Assembly: GCA_002633025.1 (NCBI GenBank) | Contig: NMRB01000391.1 | Span: 1-64,000 of the forward strand | Length of the DNA: 64,000 nucleotides | Origin: Notospermus geniculatus | Lineage: Eukaryota > Nemertea > Pilidiophora > Heteronemertea > Lineidae | Reading direction: 5' to 3' | Shown here: one piece after another, positions 1-10,972 of the stretch | Numbering within the stretch: position 1 is the first letter of the stretch | Layout: every line of letters starts with the position of its first letter | Position numbers and translations under genes: made by a program | Notes under the pieces: model-generated | The model's input: only the letters and a program-made list of their open reading frames with translations | The model's database searches: none | Told to the model about the DNA's origin: nothing

Positions 1-24
1 GCAATATTGATTGAAATGCTCCAA

Positions 25-110
25 TCGGCTGCCAAAGTGGTGTAGTGGAAACATTGGCACTTGTAGTCTGAAGTTGCAGGTTCGATTGTGAAGAGTAAAG
101 TCAGAAACTT
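25..110 (+). mobile_element. tRNA-derived SINE fragment
   Basis: An A-box-like word TGGTGTAGTGG (38-48) is followed about 40 bases later by a B-box-like word GGTTCGATT (79-87), the spacing of the internal promoter of a tRNA gene. The acceptor and other stems do not close, so this is a decayed tRNA-derived retroposon rather than a working tRNA. It lies in an intron of NAA35, upstream of the first visible exon. Confidence 0.45.
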
Positions 111-222
111 TCCTCATTTGATGTGCAAGCTTGGGGTTTCTAGTAGAAAGCTGCAGCTGACTCACTGTGTGCTTCTTATAGTTGCATATAGTAAATTCCT
201 GCTTCTTTTTCGATATTTTCAG

Positions 223-2855
223 GAGTTTTTCCTTGAGTTCAGCCAGCAAGCTCCATGTGTCTTGTCAAGATCAGTTCTACAGGTAACTTGCGATCTTTCC
301 TAATTCTTGCTGGAATCAGGCGTGGATGCCATATCGGTGAAATGCATGAAATTCAAACAGTGCTTGATTGCCATCTTTATAATGGGTCACACAATGCACA
401 GCAAATCATATTTTTGTTTTATCGATCTTTTAGTGGATACCAGTGTTGTTGTTGTTTTTCCAGTTGCTGTACCTGCCTCAGAACCGACGCATTTTAGGAA
501 CCCATCTTATTACAGACAACTTGCGAGATACTCTGAGAAACTTCATCGCACCCCCTGGATTGATGCCAAGGTCAGTTGGAATCAAAATGTCTGTCGTTGA
601 TGGGATTTGATCTTGCTGTGTACTGGTAGTTGATTGTGTACACTCTGAGATGTGACCTGTGTTTCTGAACAATGTGGGGGAATTGCCGTGACTGATGCCT
701 GCTGTGGGGGGGTGTTGTAGTGCCAGGGCATTGAGATGCTCCTTGCTGGCTACTGTGCTGCGTATAGACTGGAGAGGCTGCCACCATGGCCGACAGCCCT
801 ACTTTACTCCACCACACTGCTATCTGAAGACGAGAGGTAACAGGAAACATCGGAGAGGAAGTTTATAGACTTCAGTTCTTCACATATTCTTGTTTTTCAG
901 GGGCATAATAGCCAATAATGCCCAAGTAAAGGAACACATTGACACATTCCTAACCCGGGCAGTTCGACCCGTGTGTAGCCTCATACAGCTGACTGGTCAC
1001 AATCGGGCAAGACAGCGTGACAAATGGGCCGCCCTTTTGGAAGAATTCGCTACCCTGCAAGATGAGGTAACGTTGAGCGATTTGCAGGTTTTTGCAGTTC
1101 CCCTGTACTTCCACTGTTGCAATGGAGTCACTTTTCATGGTTCAGTCCTCTCCATCTTGGTCTCTAGTCTGCATGGACTTGCTAGATCCATCTGAAGAAA
1201 ACCGGGCATTTGCTAGGCTGTATCTATTTCATGCCAGTTTGTACTCTTGAATCTTCTGTTCAAGTTCCATTTCAGACTCCATTTCAGACTGAAATTATTT
1301 CCTTTTCAGGCCGATAAAGTTGATGGCTATCTTCATGGTGTCCTCATGAAAGTAGACCCAAACCGACAACACCTGGCATGCTTTGGGACATGGGTGCTCT
1401 ATCATACACTACAGGCAATGATACACTATACATTAGCGGGATTTGAATTAGAGCTCTATGCACCACATGAATATCATTATGTGTATTGGTAAGTATGCTT
1501 ACCTGGTAAGTCATATTCACAACAACTTGATACACCATTTAGTTTACTCTGTAATGGTGAATGTGCCTTAATGACATTAGCTGGACTTCGCTAACTGACT
1601 GACGAATATATTTTGCCATTACAGGTACTTATCAGAGTGCCTTTTTGGCTGGTTGATATCAACACTAACGAGGACAGACAGTTACGTTTTTGACCAGGAG
1701 ATGCTTCAGGCAGGTAAGTTGTTAAAAATTACTTTGAAGTCATGCTGTGCCTCTTTTACTGGCCTTTGTACTTTTCATGATATTTTGCTGTTCGTGGTTC
1801 ATTTCCAGAACAACAACAGAAAGGAAGAGGTGCCAAAAAGAACAAGAAAAAGAAGAAGACTCGTCCACATGGTGCTGAGATAACACAATGTCAGGCTTAC
1901 CAGAACCTGTGTGGGGGATACTATAAGGTATATAACATTTAGCTGGGAAAAGACAGCCTCCAAGATTCTGGGTTATCTGAGCCATCCTGTATGTGATGAA
2001 AAGCACGCTGGTTTTCCACCTGTTCTACATAAATTTGCCCAGTTTGGTCTATAGAGCTAACAGTGCTGCCTCTCTGTTTGGTGCTCAGAGCTTTCAGTTC
2101 AATATTGGTGTCTTTTCAGGCTGTTGTTGGCTTCACTCTGTGTGATAAAATGAAGGAGGCTAACTTTGAGTTTGACAGCGAAGAGGTTCGGTTCAATCAT
2201 CGGTTTTCACCATTTCGACATGTATTAACACCTCCTGTCGTGCAGTATTCTCATTTCAAGGTAGGTAGCATTCACCTTGCTGAGTCTTGCTCCTGTCTGT
2301 AACTTGTAGCAATGGTTATGGCACATAATGTCTGAATGTGAATAACAGACAGAACTTTTCACAAAGTTGGATTGAAACAACTTGCTGAAGGCTTCATGGG
2401 TTTAAGATCCTTTGTTCAGTCATGTTTTGTGAAATCACCTTTTCAAGGGAGGTGTGTATAATGCAAACTGTTTCACTCCTCCAGGGAATCACAGATCTTC
2501 GGCGGTACGAGGTCAAACCCACGTCGGAGGAATTGTACATCTCAGCCTGTAAATGCTTCCAACAAGCTAAACTATTGTTTGAAAATCTACCGAATCAGAA
2601 TGCGGAGGAAATCCAAGCTTTGATCAAAGTGGCCAAGACAAATTTTGTGGTGATGAAACTGTTGGCTGGAGGACATAAAAAGACATCAACAGTAAGTTAT
2701 TCATTTGAATGTTGGAGTGAATGCTATTCTTCCTTGGAAAAACAAGGGGTGGGGAAGTCATATTTTTCTAACTTTCTGCAAATTTTGCTTTTCAGGAACC
2801 GCCAGAATTTGATTTTACTGTCCACAAGGTATTCCCAACGATTAAAATACCATGA
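223..2855 (+). CDS. NAA35: N-alpha-acetyltransferase 35, NatC auxiliary subunit (C-terminal half)
   Basis: NAA35 (Mak10) is the auxiliary and ribosome-anchoring subunit of NatC, which acetylates N-termini such as Met-Leu and Met-Ile co-translationally in the cytosol. Nine exons with GT-AG borders and consistent phases are visible: 223-282, 464-570, 901-1066, 1310-1488, 1625-1713, 1809-1927, 2120-2260, 2485-2691 and 2796-2855 (stop TGA 2853-2855). They encode 375 residues, about the C-terminal half of the usual ~725. Family landmarks in order are [77 protein letters not shown], a basic run rich in Lys (exon 6), [11 protein letters not shown], and near the end [13 protein letters not shown] and PPEFDF. 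The N-terminal exons lie before the window. The exon 2 to exon 3 join (phase 2) restores the reading frame exactly. Identification is by recalled similarity to vertebrate NAA35 and is very secure. Confidence 0.95.
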
Positions 2856-3122
2856 AGACCTCTTATGTTGACAACAAGGGAGTATTTTTCGGCCGGAACT
2901 TCTATGTGGAGAGGATTACCGGTACTTTGTGATATGTATTGTACCTTGCCATTAATAGGAGGCCTGCTGGGACATGTGGTTTACGGAAAAATGTGCAAAG
3001 GGATGATGAACTCATGTTGAATACTTCACACACTGGTAACTGAACTGACCAAAATTGCATATTGTTAACATGCAGGCATGCATCACGCATGACATATGTG
3101 GAAGAGGTACTTGACTACGAGA

Positions 3123-3128
3123 AATAAA
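3123..3128 (+). terminator. Polyadenylation signal of NAA35
   Basis: AATAAA lies 268 bases after the NAA35 stop codon and is the first good signal downstream, implying a short 3' UTR of about 0.3 kb. Confidence 0.6.
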
Positions 3129-3334
3129 GTAACATTTCATGGATGTTTTAAGTTGTTTTTCACTTGTACACTGTACAACCCTTGGAACAGACTGATTGGC
3201 CGGTCAAAGAGATAACACATCTTAAAACAACGTGCAGGGAGTACTTTTGTGTCATGCTCTATATTTCAAGTTCTTGGTTCCATTCCTACCAGTTAGAATA
3301 AGGTGCCAAAAGCCTTGTCAAATGATGTGGTGTA

Positions 3335-3535
3335 TCAAGCCGAGTGGTTATCACATCCGCTTAAGCGGCAGGTCCCAGGTCAGAGATCCACCCAGGCCAT
3401 GTGGGACTAATTGGCCCTGACGACTCTTCATGTCCGTTGCATGAAAGTCGTGGTGCCATGCTTTTCTTCATACTTACCAGGGCTAATAAGGCTTCAGCCC
3501 TGATGGAAGTGTAAAAATACAATACCATACAATAG
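3335..3535 (+). mobile_element. tRNA-derived SINE between NAA35 and GPATCH3
   Basis: AGCCGAGTGGTTA (3338-3350) is a near-perfect A box of the Ser/Leu tRNA type, and GGTCAGAGATCC (3378-3389) is a degraded B box at the right spacing. The body continues about 120 bases and ends in a short A/T-rich simple repeat (AATACAATACCATACAATA, 3517-3535), a typical SINE tail. It fills the gap between the two genes. No gene is seen in the remaining DNA from 3129 to 3702; the last 100 bases presumably hold the GPATCH3 promoter and 5' UTR. Confidence 0.65.
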
Positions 3536-3702
3536 GCCCACGCATATTTCACGAAATAACCTTCGCCAACCAGCTTTTCCCCACCCGTCTAAATGGAGGC
3601 TTTAATGGAATCGATTTCTTGCTCTTATATCGTCAGCGACAACAGCAACGAGCGGAGGGCTTCCCCGGGATTTCCCAATTTCTATAAATAGATTTCATAA
3701 AG

Positions 3703-6454
3703 ATGCAGAAAGCTGATGAAGATGCACTTATTTTCGGCCTTATCGGCAACATTCCGGCAGATTACCATTCTGTAGACCTCAGGAACTTTTTCTCACAGTT
3801 CTTAGAATCTGGAGGATTTGATTGTTTCCATTACAGGCATCGCCCTGAGAAGAAAATTCTGTTTGATAGATCAGGTTTGAGACAAGAAATTGGGGAACCT
3901 GCAACAACAAGGGGGAATCCCCAAAGCATCAACAACACGTCCACCTCTGAAAAGACTCCTTCTACCTCAAAATCCTCCCTAGTTGGTGCGAAAAAAACTG
4001 ATCCTGATAGATCCCAGTCATCATGTACCAAATGTTGTCTCATTCGTTTGAAGAAATCTCAGACTCAGCTGGACAGACTTACAAAAATGTATAATAAAAC
4101 ACACTGGCTTGACAAAAATGGAGATCCTATCCGTAGGATTTGTCTCATCACGAGAGTTACCATCGGTGATGCCGACTCCGGGTCCACAACCAAACCATCA
4201 GGTAATTTCCTGCCGTGGTGCCACCGGCCCGACCGGGCAACTAGGCCCCTCGAGTTATTTTACTTCTCGGAGTTTAAGGCTTTATAGTCACATAGGCCAA
4301 AGATCATTATCTTCTGTCTCGTGGCATATCATGGTATTCAACATGTTCAAAGTGACAGTATTGGGCGAGTGAATGTCGGCCTACAGCAGAAGGAAACCAG
4401 AGTTCCCGGAGAAACCTTTGCTGTCAAGGAGAGTCCGGTATTCTGAATTTCATTTGGCAACCTTCTGTCAATGTCAGTGTTTTATTCCTGCCTGTTCAGA
4501 ATTTTTCCTTCATTTCTTGATTGCAGATCACTTCATAAACTCTGAATCAGTTTCACTCTTATCTTCAGCAATATCTCAAGATAAAGACTACAAAACAAGA
4601 AAAGAAGAAAAAGAGATCCCAAAGGACAGAGAAGAGTTCACAATGGCAGATCTCAACAGACTGGCTGAGCTTCATCCACCAGCTATCATGCCGAATGGAA
4701 ATGTGGGAACACCAACAAAAGTCTTCATGGATTTGATCAAGGATTGTCGATTACCTCCAGCTGTGATAAAGAAATTAGGACTGAGTTTTCCAAAAATGAG
4801 AAGCAGGAGACGGTATGGGAACGTTCCCTTTGATTATGGTGAGGAGGTGACGTCTGGTGCTGGGGAAGATGATGTGGTCATGTCAGCTGACGGACATGAA
4901 ATATGCAGTGATCTTGGGCAGAGAAAGGAGCTGAGTAAGAAGGTGAAAGAGAAAGTGGATGATTCTGAGAATGAAGAGGAGCAAGGAAAATCTGGATCGG
5001 ATGTAAGTTTGGGGCATAAGGATAACAAGCCTAGGTCTAATAGACTTGAGAGTGTGCGGTAAAATGGGACTGAGTTTTGCAATTAGCAGTAAGGTTTTAT
5101 GGTTACATCTTTCCTGCAGTCAGACTTGGTGGGTCAACAAGCTCTCAGGGCAATGTCTATAAGACAGTGGCCAGTTGGTGACAGTAAGTTGGCCTGGGCA
5201 ATTGCAAGTACGGGTAACGTATTTCATGCTTTGGTGCCTCTTCAGTTCAAGACTGAGATGATGCTTTCTCATTTCTTCAGGATGACACATGTGAGGAATG
5301 GGAGCGACATGAAGCCCTTTATGATGACCCTGACAACCAGGAAAGGAACAAGGAGAGACTGTATGAAGAGGAAATAGAGCTAAAGTGGGAGAAGGGTGGC
5401 AGCGGGCTTGTCTTCTATACTGATGCTAATTTCTGGCAGGAACAAGAGGGTGGTAAGCTTGGCGGCTTTCTACTCTATGGTGGAGAAATTTCTTCTGAAG
5501 TATGGGACCAACACTTATGATGGTTGGTTGACTGTTGGTTGGTCAGTTGGCTGTTGGTTGGTCTCTACTGACATTGGTTAAGAATGGTTGTTGATTGTGG
5601 GCTTAATGATATAGTATATGTTGAATACTCCTGAATCATTTCTTCAGATTTTGATGAGCAAACTGCCGATGACTGGGATGTTGACATGAGTGAATACTAT
5701 GAGCCAGGATCAGGAGACATGGACGCGAAGGCTCTTATCACCATGGGTCGTGAGAAGAGGCGAAGGGCAGGGATTTTTGACGCAGAGGATCATGTCTTCC
5801 CAGAAAAAATAGGCAAGTTTGAGAAGTTCACAAAGGTGAGTAAACACGAGATATGCTGGCATTGACTGAATACTGAAATCAGTTGTGCAGAATTTTGAAT
5901 CAAGACTGAACTCATGACACAGTTCAGAACTGTGTCAATCTTTTTCATTTGTCAATTCGATGACATTGTGAAGATGACTGTAACTGGGTAAAAATGATTA
6001 TAGTAACAGTAATAATATTGTTTTTCTTTTCTCAGGGTATAGGTCGTAAGGTGTTGGAGAAGCAGGGCTGGAAGGAGGGTTCTGGGATAGGTTCATCTGT
6101 GATTGGGATTGCTGATGCCCTTGAGAATGAGGGCCAAGTCCCAAGCTGTAAAAAAGGATTCGGGTGAGTAGGGGTCCGAAGAGTTACCTTCCTTCCTGTT
6201 TGGGCCTACATGCATCTGTAGCAAATGTCTCTTATCTCTGTCCCTTTTTCAGGTACCACGGGGAGAAGCTGAACCGTTACCCAGTAAAGAAGGGTCGTGG
6301 AGAACGGGAGGTGTTTATTCCGACAATATATGACAAACCACAGGAGCTTGATCAACCAGAGACTTTACTGCGGAGAAAGACACATTATGCTATCAAATAT
6401 AGGGACAATGTTGCATTTACCAAAGGAAGCAGTGATACAGATTCTGTTAGCTAG
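3703..6454 (+). CDS. GPATCH3: G patch domain-containing protein 3
   Basis: Complete six-exon gene encoding 554 residues (human about 525). Exons: 3703-4201, 4527-5002, 5281-5452, 5648-5835, 6036-6163, 6253-6454 (stop TAG), all GT-AG with matching phases. The N-terminus has the family's RRM-like fold (LRNFFSQF, then CFHYRHRPEK at about residues 30-48). The middle has the conserved block FTMADLNRLAELHPP, MPNGNVGTP and RRYGNVPFDY. A Glu/Asp-rich linker follows, then EEEIELKWEKGGSGLVFYTD and FDEQTADDWDVDMS. The G-patch itself begins near residue 446 (GIGRKVLEKQGWKEGSGIG) and runs to GFGYHGEKL. G-patch proteins generally activate DEAH helicases or bind RNA; human GPATCH3 is a nuclear protein reported as a regulator of innate antiviral signalling and of transcription, and transfer of those roles to this animal is inference. 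The start is the first in-frame ATG before the conserved domain. Confidence 0.95.
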
Positions 6455-6643
6455 TACTTCTTGGTAGAAGAAGTCTGATGCAAGGTTTCTAATCATGATC
6501 TTGAAAAGTCAGAGGAATTTCCAACTTGGGATGTCATCAAATCCATCTTCATGTTTCATATGGGTGTTATATGGGGTGTTCATATGGTGCGCACTTGTGA
6601 TATTGTCAAACATCAACAGCATTTTTTATTGTTCAATACATTG

Positions 6644-6649
6644 AATAAA
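6644..6649 (+). terminator. Polyadenylation signal of GPATCH3
   Basis: AATAAA lies 190 bases after the GPATCH3 stop in an A/T-rich context, the only good signal close behind the gene. Confidence 0.6.
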
Positions 6650-6946
6650 AAACTCCATTGAATTCATGTCTTCATCCATATTCTTATACCAATCCAGTGA
6701 GTTCTGACAGAATCAGTTAGTGGAGTGTTGGAGTATGCCATTGGAGAGGAATCCTTGTCCAATTAGTTCTTAGAACTAGATGAAATACCCCTTTACTTTT
6801 GAGTCAGTTTCGGACAGGCTGTGATGCTGCCAGTTGCTCATCCAATCACCCGGTATAAAGTAAAGGCGCGCTCCCAAGTATAAGTTTTCTCGCGCATATG
6901 CCACCTCCCCTCTTCAAAAAAGAGCCCTTGCCAACGTTACAATGCC

Positions 6947-7118
6947 ATGTTGGGGAAAAAGTTCACATTCAAAATGTTCTATACGACGACCGCTTCTCAG
7001 TTGTATCCTTTCCAGGCAAACGAATTCACAATACCCATCCCTCGATTGGAGCAGTTCGCCTCCGTCCTGTTGCTGTCGGGGGTGGAGTTCTTTGGCGCCT
7101 TGGAAAGTCTGCCAATCT
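6947..7118 (+). CDS. Unassigned candidate exon or small ORF
   Basis: The frame opens with ATG at 6947 and reads 57 codons to a good donor (GTAAGTA at 7119). Without splicing it stops at 7124-7126, giving 59 aa. A pyrimidine-rich acceptor (TATCCTTTCCAG) ends at 7017, so 7018-7118 could also be an internal exon. The second half of the frame (for example FASVLLLSGVEFFGALES) has a mixed hydrophobic/acidic composition that looks more protein-like than the other frames. About 80-100 bases upstream is a TATA-like word (GTATAAA) followed by CpG-rich DNA. I do not recognise a family, and no partner exon was found with confidence. It may be chance. Confidence 0.22.
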
Positions 7119-7441
7119 GTAAGTAATGAAATCATAAGCAACATTGGAGAATGGAACATGGAAAGTATCTCCCCATCAGTGGAGACTTCCCTCTGCAATC
7201 TAGACGTCTACAGTGCCCAGGTCCCTGGGTAAGTGTGGGGATGACAAGAGATGATCCGACAATCCGTCGGGAATCGATCGTCTCAGAGAATGGCCCGGAA
7301 GACGGCCGAACTTGACTGGTCACCTCTGAATCTGCATTTAGACCCAGCTCCCTTCATTACAAGCTGGCGACTTGGCGACAATGCGCGTCTCCATCAACAC
7401 TTGATGGAAACGTGTTCGTCTTCCGATAAAACGTGTTATTA

Positions 7442-7831
7442 GGGAGTTTTCGCAAATCTGACGAAAAACGAAGTACGAAATTCTAACTTGGACGTCATAT
7501 CCATGACGTAATGTATTTCAGGAAATGGTTCGTACCACAAATGTCCCTCCTGCCAGTGCGTCTTTTAGCATGTCATGTAGGATCGAAAGAGTTATGTCGC
7601 ATCTTGAATTTTTAAATTTCCAATTCGTATCAACGAAGTGGAAACGAAAGATAAATTTCAAAGTTTAATATACACCGTACCTCTGTCGTTCTAACGTCAT
7701 ACGCTAAAAGACGCTCTTGTAGCAGGCGATATTTATGGTACCAGCCATTTCCTGAAATACATTATGTCATAGATATGACGTCCAATTTCGTATTTCGTAC
7801 TTCGTTTTTCGTCAGATTTGCGAAAACTCCC
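7442..7831. mobile_element. MITE with GGGAGTTTTCGCAA termini, 390 bp
   Basis: Long inverted arms at both ends begin GGGAGTTTTCGCAAATCTG and read on through GACGAAAAACGAAGTACGAA. TA dinucleotides flank the element (7440-7441 and 7832-7833), as expected for a TA target-site duplication of Tc1/mariner-type transposition. Inner arms (CATTTCCTGAAATACATTA and its complement) continue the foldback. No transposase frame is present, so it is non-autonomous. Confidence 0.85.
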
Positions 7832-8411
7832 TATTGAAAATGACACTTGCCAACTCCTGGGATTCCTGCTGGGAAAGCCATCGCGAATCCTTGGGGTACG
7901 TCCTCTCCCCCGCTTTGGGCGGATGTAATACAGCCTGTCTACGGCGTCTTCAATCGCCAGAGGCTCTGCTCTCTGGTAGCCGAGGCCAAAGTTTGGTTTG
8001 ATTATGGTTCCCCATGGTTGTTTGTGGCTTTTGACGATCACGGAGGGGCGATCACCATAGTACGCCATCCTGGTACGGCGAAAAAAAGGTTCGGAGGAGG
8101 CTACCGCAGGCGTCCTAAACAAACACGAAAAGACGTCCTCACGAGCGGAATCAGTGGCCTACCGTGTGTGCACCGCTCAATCCGGATTAATATGAGAATA
8201 AAAATTCAGGATTAGCTGATTTGAACCTATGCGGCCTGGCATGAATCGGTTAAATTAGAACATGCTTGCGGCCGCGCCAACAAGATGAAACTTGAAACGA
8301 AGGGCTTCCATAGTTCGTTCGCCGAAGGGCAGGCGTCGTCGCGACGTTTCGGTCTCCTTTTTCGTCCAACAAGCTGCGAACGGGACGTGCTCCTCTACGA
8401 TAGGAGAGTCT

Positions 8412-8522
8412 AGGGGCCTGTTTCATAAAATGACTTTAAAGCTAATGGTACCTTCAACCAAAGAAAATACATTGAAGTTAATGGTACCATTAGCTTAAAG
8501 TCATTTTATGAAACAGGCCCCT
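8412..8522. mobile_element. Foldback element with GGGGCCTG termini, 111 bp
   Basis: The left arm AGGGGCCTGTTTCATAAAAT and its complement at 8500-8522 form an almost perfect stem of roughly 40 bp extending into GACTTTAAAGCTAATGGTACC. The element is nearly all hairpin. The terminal word resembles the element at 51555-51663. Confidence 0.8.
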
Positions 8523-8689
8523 GGGACCCATACGTTTATAATTAGAGTTCGGAAGATATGCCCTGAACGCCATGATAAAAGCAATTCCTCCAAGATAAAG
8601 CCAATAAAACATTCCGTTGGGAACAACAGCCGCATTAGCAATCAACCTCGGATAGACCAATACTTATATTTTTTATATGAAATGTTTTG

Positions 8690-8870
8690 CTGTCACTTAA
8701 ACCACGACAGACATCTGCGACCTTTGCCGCCTGATGAACTCCCGCGCCGCCCGCGCGCTCCGCCGCCGCCCTTTTTGAGTGTTTTGGCGACAAGACGGAA
8801 CAGCTTCGTGAGGGTGACGTCATGGAACGGCGATATGGCTGTTCCAATATGGCGGAAAAGTGGGGTTTAT
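8690..8870. promoter_or_regulatory. GC-rich promoter-like cluster
   Basis: A CpG-rich block (8725-8770, repeated CGCC words) is followed by a consensus CRE TGACGTCA (8815-8822) and by CAATATGGCGG (8847-8857), which fits the YY1 consensus. Such clusters are common at TATA-less promoters. No recognised first exon starts here; it could serve an unseen transcript or an upstream start of the receptor gene. Function is inferred from motifs only. Confidence 0.3.
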
Positions 8871-9516
8871 TAGCAGTTGATTCGCAGTTGTGCAAAAATT
8901 AGCGATTCGTACGAATTCTATCAACATAAAAAAGCCTGTCCTATTGGTCAAAATAGGCCTTGCATTTTATTGTAATGTATTGATGGTACGGATTTGGGAA
9001 TGTACTTTTGATGCATTAACTGAAGAGACTTTATACTAGTGCGTATTGTAGTCCCGATGCCGTTGCCAGGGGCGCCAGAGAATTTGACCAATGGGAGACT
9101 TTTGTTATTGTTTCCATTCCGCATGCGGACAGAAGGAACACGTGGTGCTGGCAGGGGAATTCTTTCGCCCGCTGTCAGTTGGCCCCTATGGAATTTACCG
9201 ATAGAAACTGAACGTGTAGCACCCTGACGTATATTGTGTAGAACGACACCAATTTTTTCTAAGTTTAGTTGTCAGAACATGTCCAGAGACGGTGTTGAAT
9301 CATTGGATTGGAATCCCAAGTAACCCAAAGATTAGTGTGGTTCAATCTAAAAAAACACCGGTTGGGGAAATAATTCAAACCTAGTAACAAGATGGAACAT
9401 TCCCGGCCTGCTCATGTTCAATTATTAAATTTCAACTTTTTTTGTCAGGAAATTCAGATGTCTTTGGCACTAGGTGGCAGCAGCAACAGCGATCATCACG
9501 TTGAAAACCCTTTATT

Positions 9517-9649
9517 AGGCTGAGTTTACATCGAGGCACACGCGACACGAACACGCAGGCGAACAATGGTTTCACAAAGGATTCATCCCCATCAAACCTT
9601 TGTTCGCCTGCGTGGTCGTGTCGCGTGTGCCTCGATGTAAACTCAGCCT
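9517..9649. mobile_element. Palindromic element, AGGCTGAG termini, 133 bp
   Basis: AGGCTGAGTTTACATCGAGG starts an arm of about 50 bases that is matched by its complement ending at 9649. The arms contain the inverted words CACACGCGACACGA and CAGGCGAACAA. It is non-coding and MITE-like. Confidence 0.8.
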
Positions 9650-9650
9650 G

Positions 9651-9802
9651 AAGCGGCGAATTCACTGGTCGCGATTTTGGCTTGAGACGGGGTTGCGATC
9701 CCTTGTGATCACCTTATATGGCAATCGGAAGTCCTTATAAGGTGATCGCAAGGGATCGCAACCCCGTCTCAAGCCAAAATCGCGTCAGTGGATTCGCCGC
9801 TT
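9651..9802. mobile_element. Palindromic element, AAGCGGCGAAT termini, 152 bp
   Basis: It begins two bases after the previous palindrome. The arms AAGCGGCGAATTCACTGG and GATTTTGGCTTGAGACGGGG are matched inversely at 9735-9802, with only minor mismatches. The loop contains GGCAATCGGAAG. The two elements form a back-to-back pair of hairpins. Confidence 0.8.
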
Positions 9803-10140
9803 TGCCTACAGGAATCATCTGCAAGGCCCGGTTTTGGCATTGGCGTAAGGCTAGATTTCACGCCGAATTGGTCGCCACCAACTCTTGAATGTGCTCCAGT
9901 TAATGTTATAGAAACCAAGCGCAGAAGACTTTCTTCGATGAGGACAAATTTACTCTTCTACTCCTGGCCTGCCGTCGAAAAAACTATATTACTAATACGC
10001 GTAGCCTTGTCTTGTCTGATGACCTATCCGGTATTGCTCTTCGCTACTTTCCCGGAACAAGTTCCGGAATCAAGCCGAAGAAAGTTCCCATCGGAATGAA
10101 CCGCTGACGCCGAACAGGACACTCCCATCTAATGGTAATA

Positions 10141-10270
10141 TAGAGTTTTCGCAAAGCCCCCGAAACGCCAACGCGAACGTCTTTCCTTTTGTTCGGTGCC
10201 CTCTTCGTTGCATCGAACAATGGGTTTGGCGTTCGCGTTGGCGTTTCGGGGGCTTTGCGAAAACTCCCTA
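10141..10270. mobile_element. GGGAGTTTTCGCAA-family MITE, 130 bp
   Basis: Inverted arms read GAGTTTTCGCAAAGCCCCCG then AAACGCCAACGCGAACG. The right end is intact (CTCCCTA) while the left has lost two G residues. The same element occurs twice at 33711-33968 with the same inner arms, so this is a repeat family and not a chance hairpin. Confidence 0.85.
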
Positions 10271-10719
10271 ATACCTCTTTCTCTCCCCGTAAATGCGCCC
10301 AGTAATTCGCCAGAAGGTTGTAGCCCACGCGTATCGGAGATTCACACGGAAGATTATACAACATAGATGTTTCAAAACGCGATCAGGAGAAAGCAACATT
10401 CCTAGCTGATTACCAAGTCCACTCCGCCCGCGGGAGGGGTTAACTTCACCCATTCCAGCAATTCCAGTGGTTCCATCCGCATAAATCCATATGAAAAGCA
10501 CGTTTTTGCGGAAGCGAACGATTGCACCTCGACGAAATTCCCACCACGATGAGACCAGATTGAGTCCAGCTGCTCGCTCCGTTCGCCAAGAGAGCGCTCG
10601 ATTCATCCCAGCCCGCGATTCACAGGTTACCACATAGTCCATTGCAGGATGCAGGAACACGGTGACAACATTTACGGATTCACGCTGAAGGATTTTTAAG
10701 CAACAGGGCGCGTGACCGG

Positions 10720-10745
10720 CGGCCATGCTGTGACGTCACGAGTTG
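10720..10745 (+). promoter_or_regulatory. CRE and YY1-like site upstream of the receptor start
   Basis: GGCGGCCATGCTG (10719-10731) overlaps a perfect palindromic CRE TGACGTCA (10731-10738), about 120 bases before the receptor start codon. The placement is right for a core promoter or 5' UTR of the nicotinic receptor gene; there is no TATA box. Regulation by CREB/ATF is inferred from the motif only. Confidence 0.4.
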
Positions 10746-10854
10746 TCCATTCTGGCGATTGTGTGATGGAACGCCAAGGACATGTCTAATTAACCTTATC
10801 ATTCTAAATTGTGTCTTTTTTATTCGTTGCGATGATAGAACTTCACATTGAAGG

Positions 10855-10972
10855 ATGGATATAGATATTATTCTCCGTTACTTCCTGGCATTTTGTCTAG
10901 CAGTTAATGGAGCAATTGGTAAAGGTGGCGGAGGTGGAACGCATACCGCGAGAAAGATAATAAAAAACCAGG
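10855..10972 (+). CDS. Receptor exon 1: start codon and signal peptide
   Basis: ATG at 10855 opens 39 codons plus one base. A hydrophobic stretch (ILRYFLAFCLAVNGAIG) is followed by a Gly run and a basic segment, as in a cleaved signal peptide. The donor is GTAAGT. An upstream ATG at 10832 is followed at once by a stop, so 10855 is the likely start. Confidence 0.8.

Larger units (their letters stand above)
6650..10854. other. Intergenic region between GPATCH3 and the receptor gene
   Basis: No recognised gene lies in these 4.2 kb. They hold one unassigned exon candidate (6947-7118), five palindromic transposable elements listed separately (7442-7831, 8412-8522, 9517-9649, 9651-9802, 10141-10270), and two promoter-like clusters with the cAMP-response element TGACGTCA (8815 and 10731). 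Longer open frames here run through palindromes and show no family motif. Confidence 0.6.

Noticed and set aside
721-837. A 117-base open stretch in a NAA35 intron with plausible splice borders (TTGTAG acceptor, GTAAC donor) and a protein-like translation containing [16 protein letters not shown].
   Set aside because: The flanking exons 464-570 and 901-1066 join in phase without it and give the family sequence, whereas the attractive frame of this stretch does not fit the phase left by exon 464-570. Vertebrate NAA35 has no such insert.
10268-10726. A 152-codon minus-strand frame ending at the receptor promoter.
   Set aside because: It runs into a palindromic MITE and shows no domain; its start lies inside the CRE-containing promoter region. 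Likely chance.
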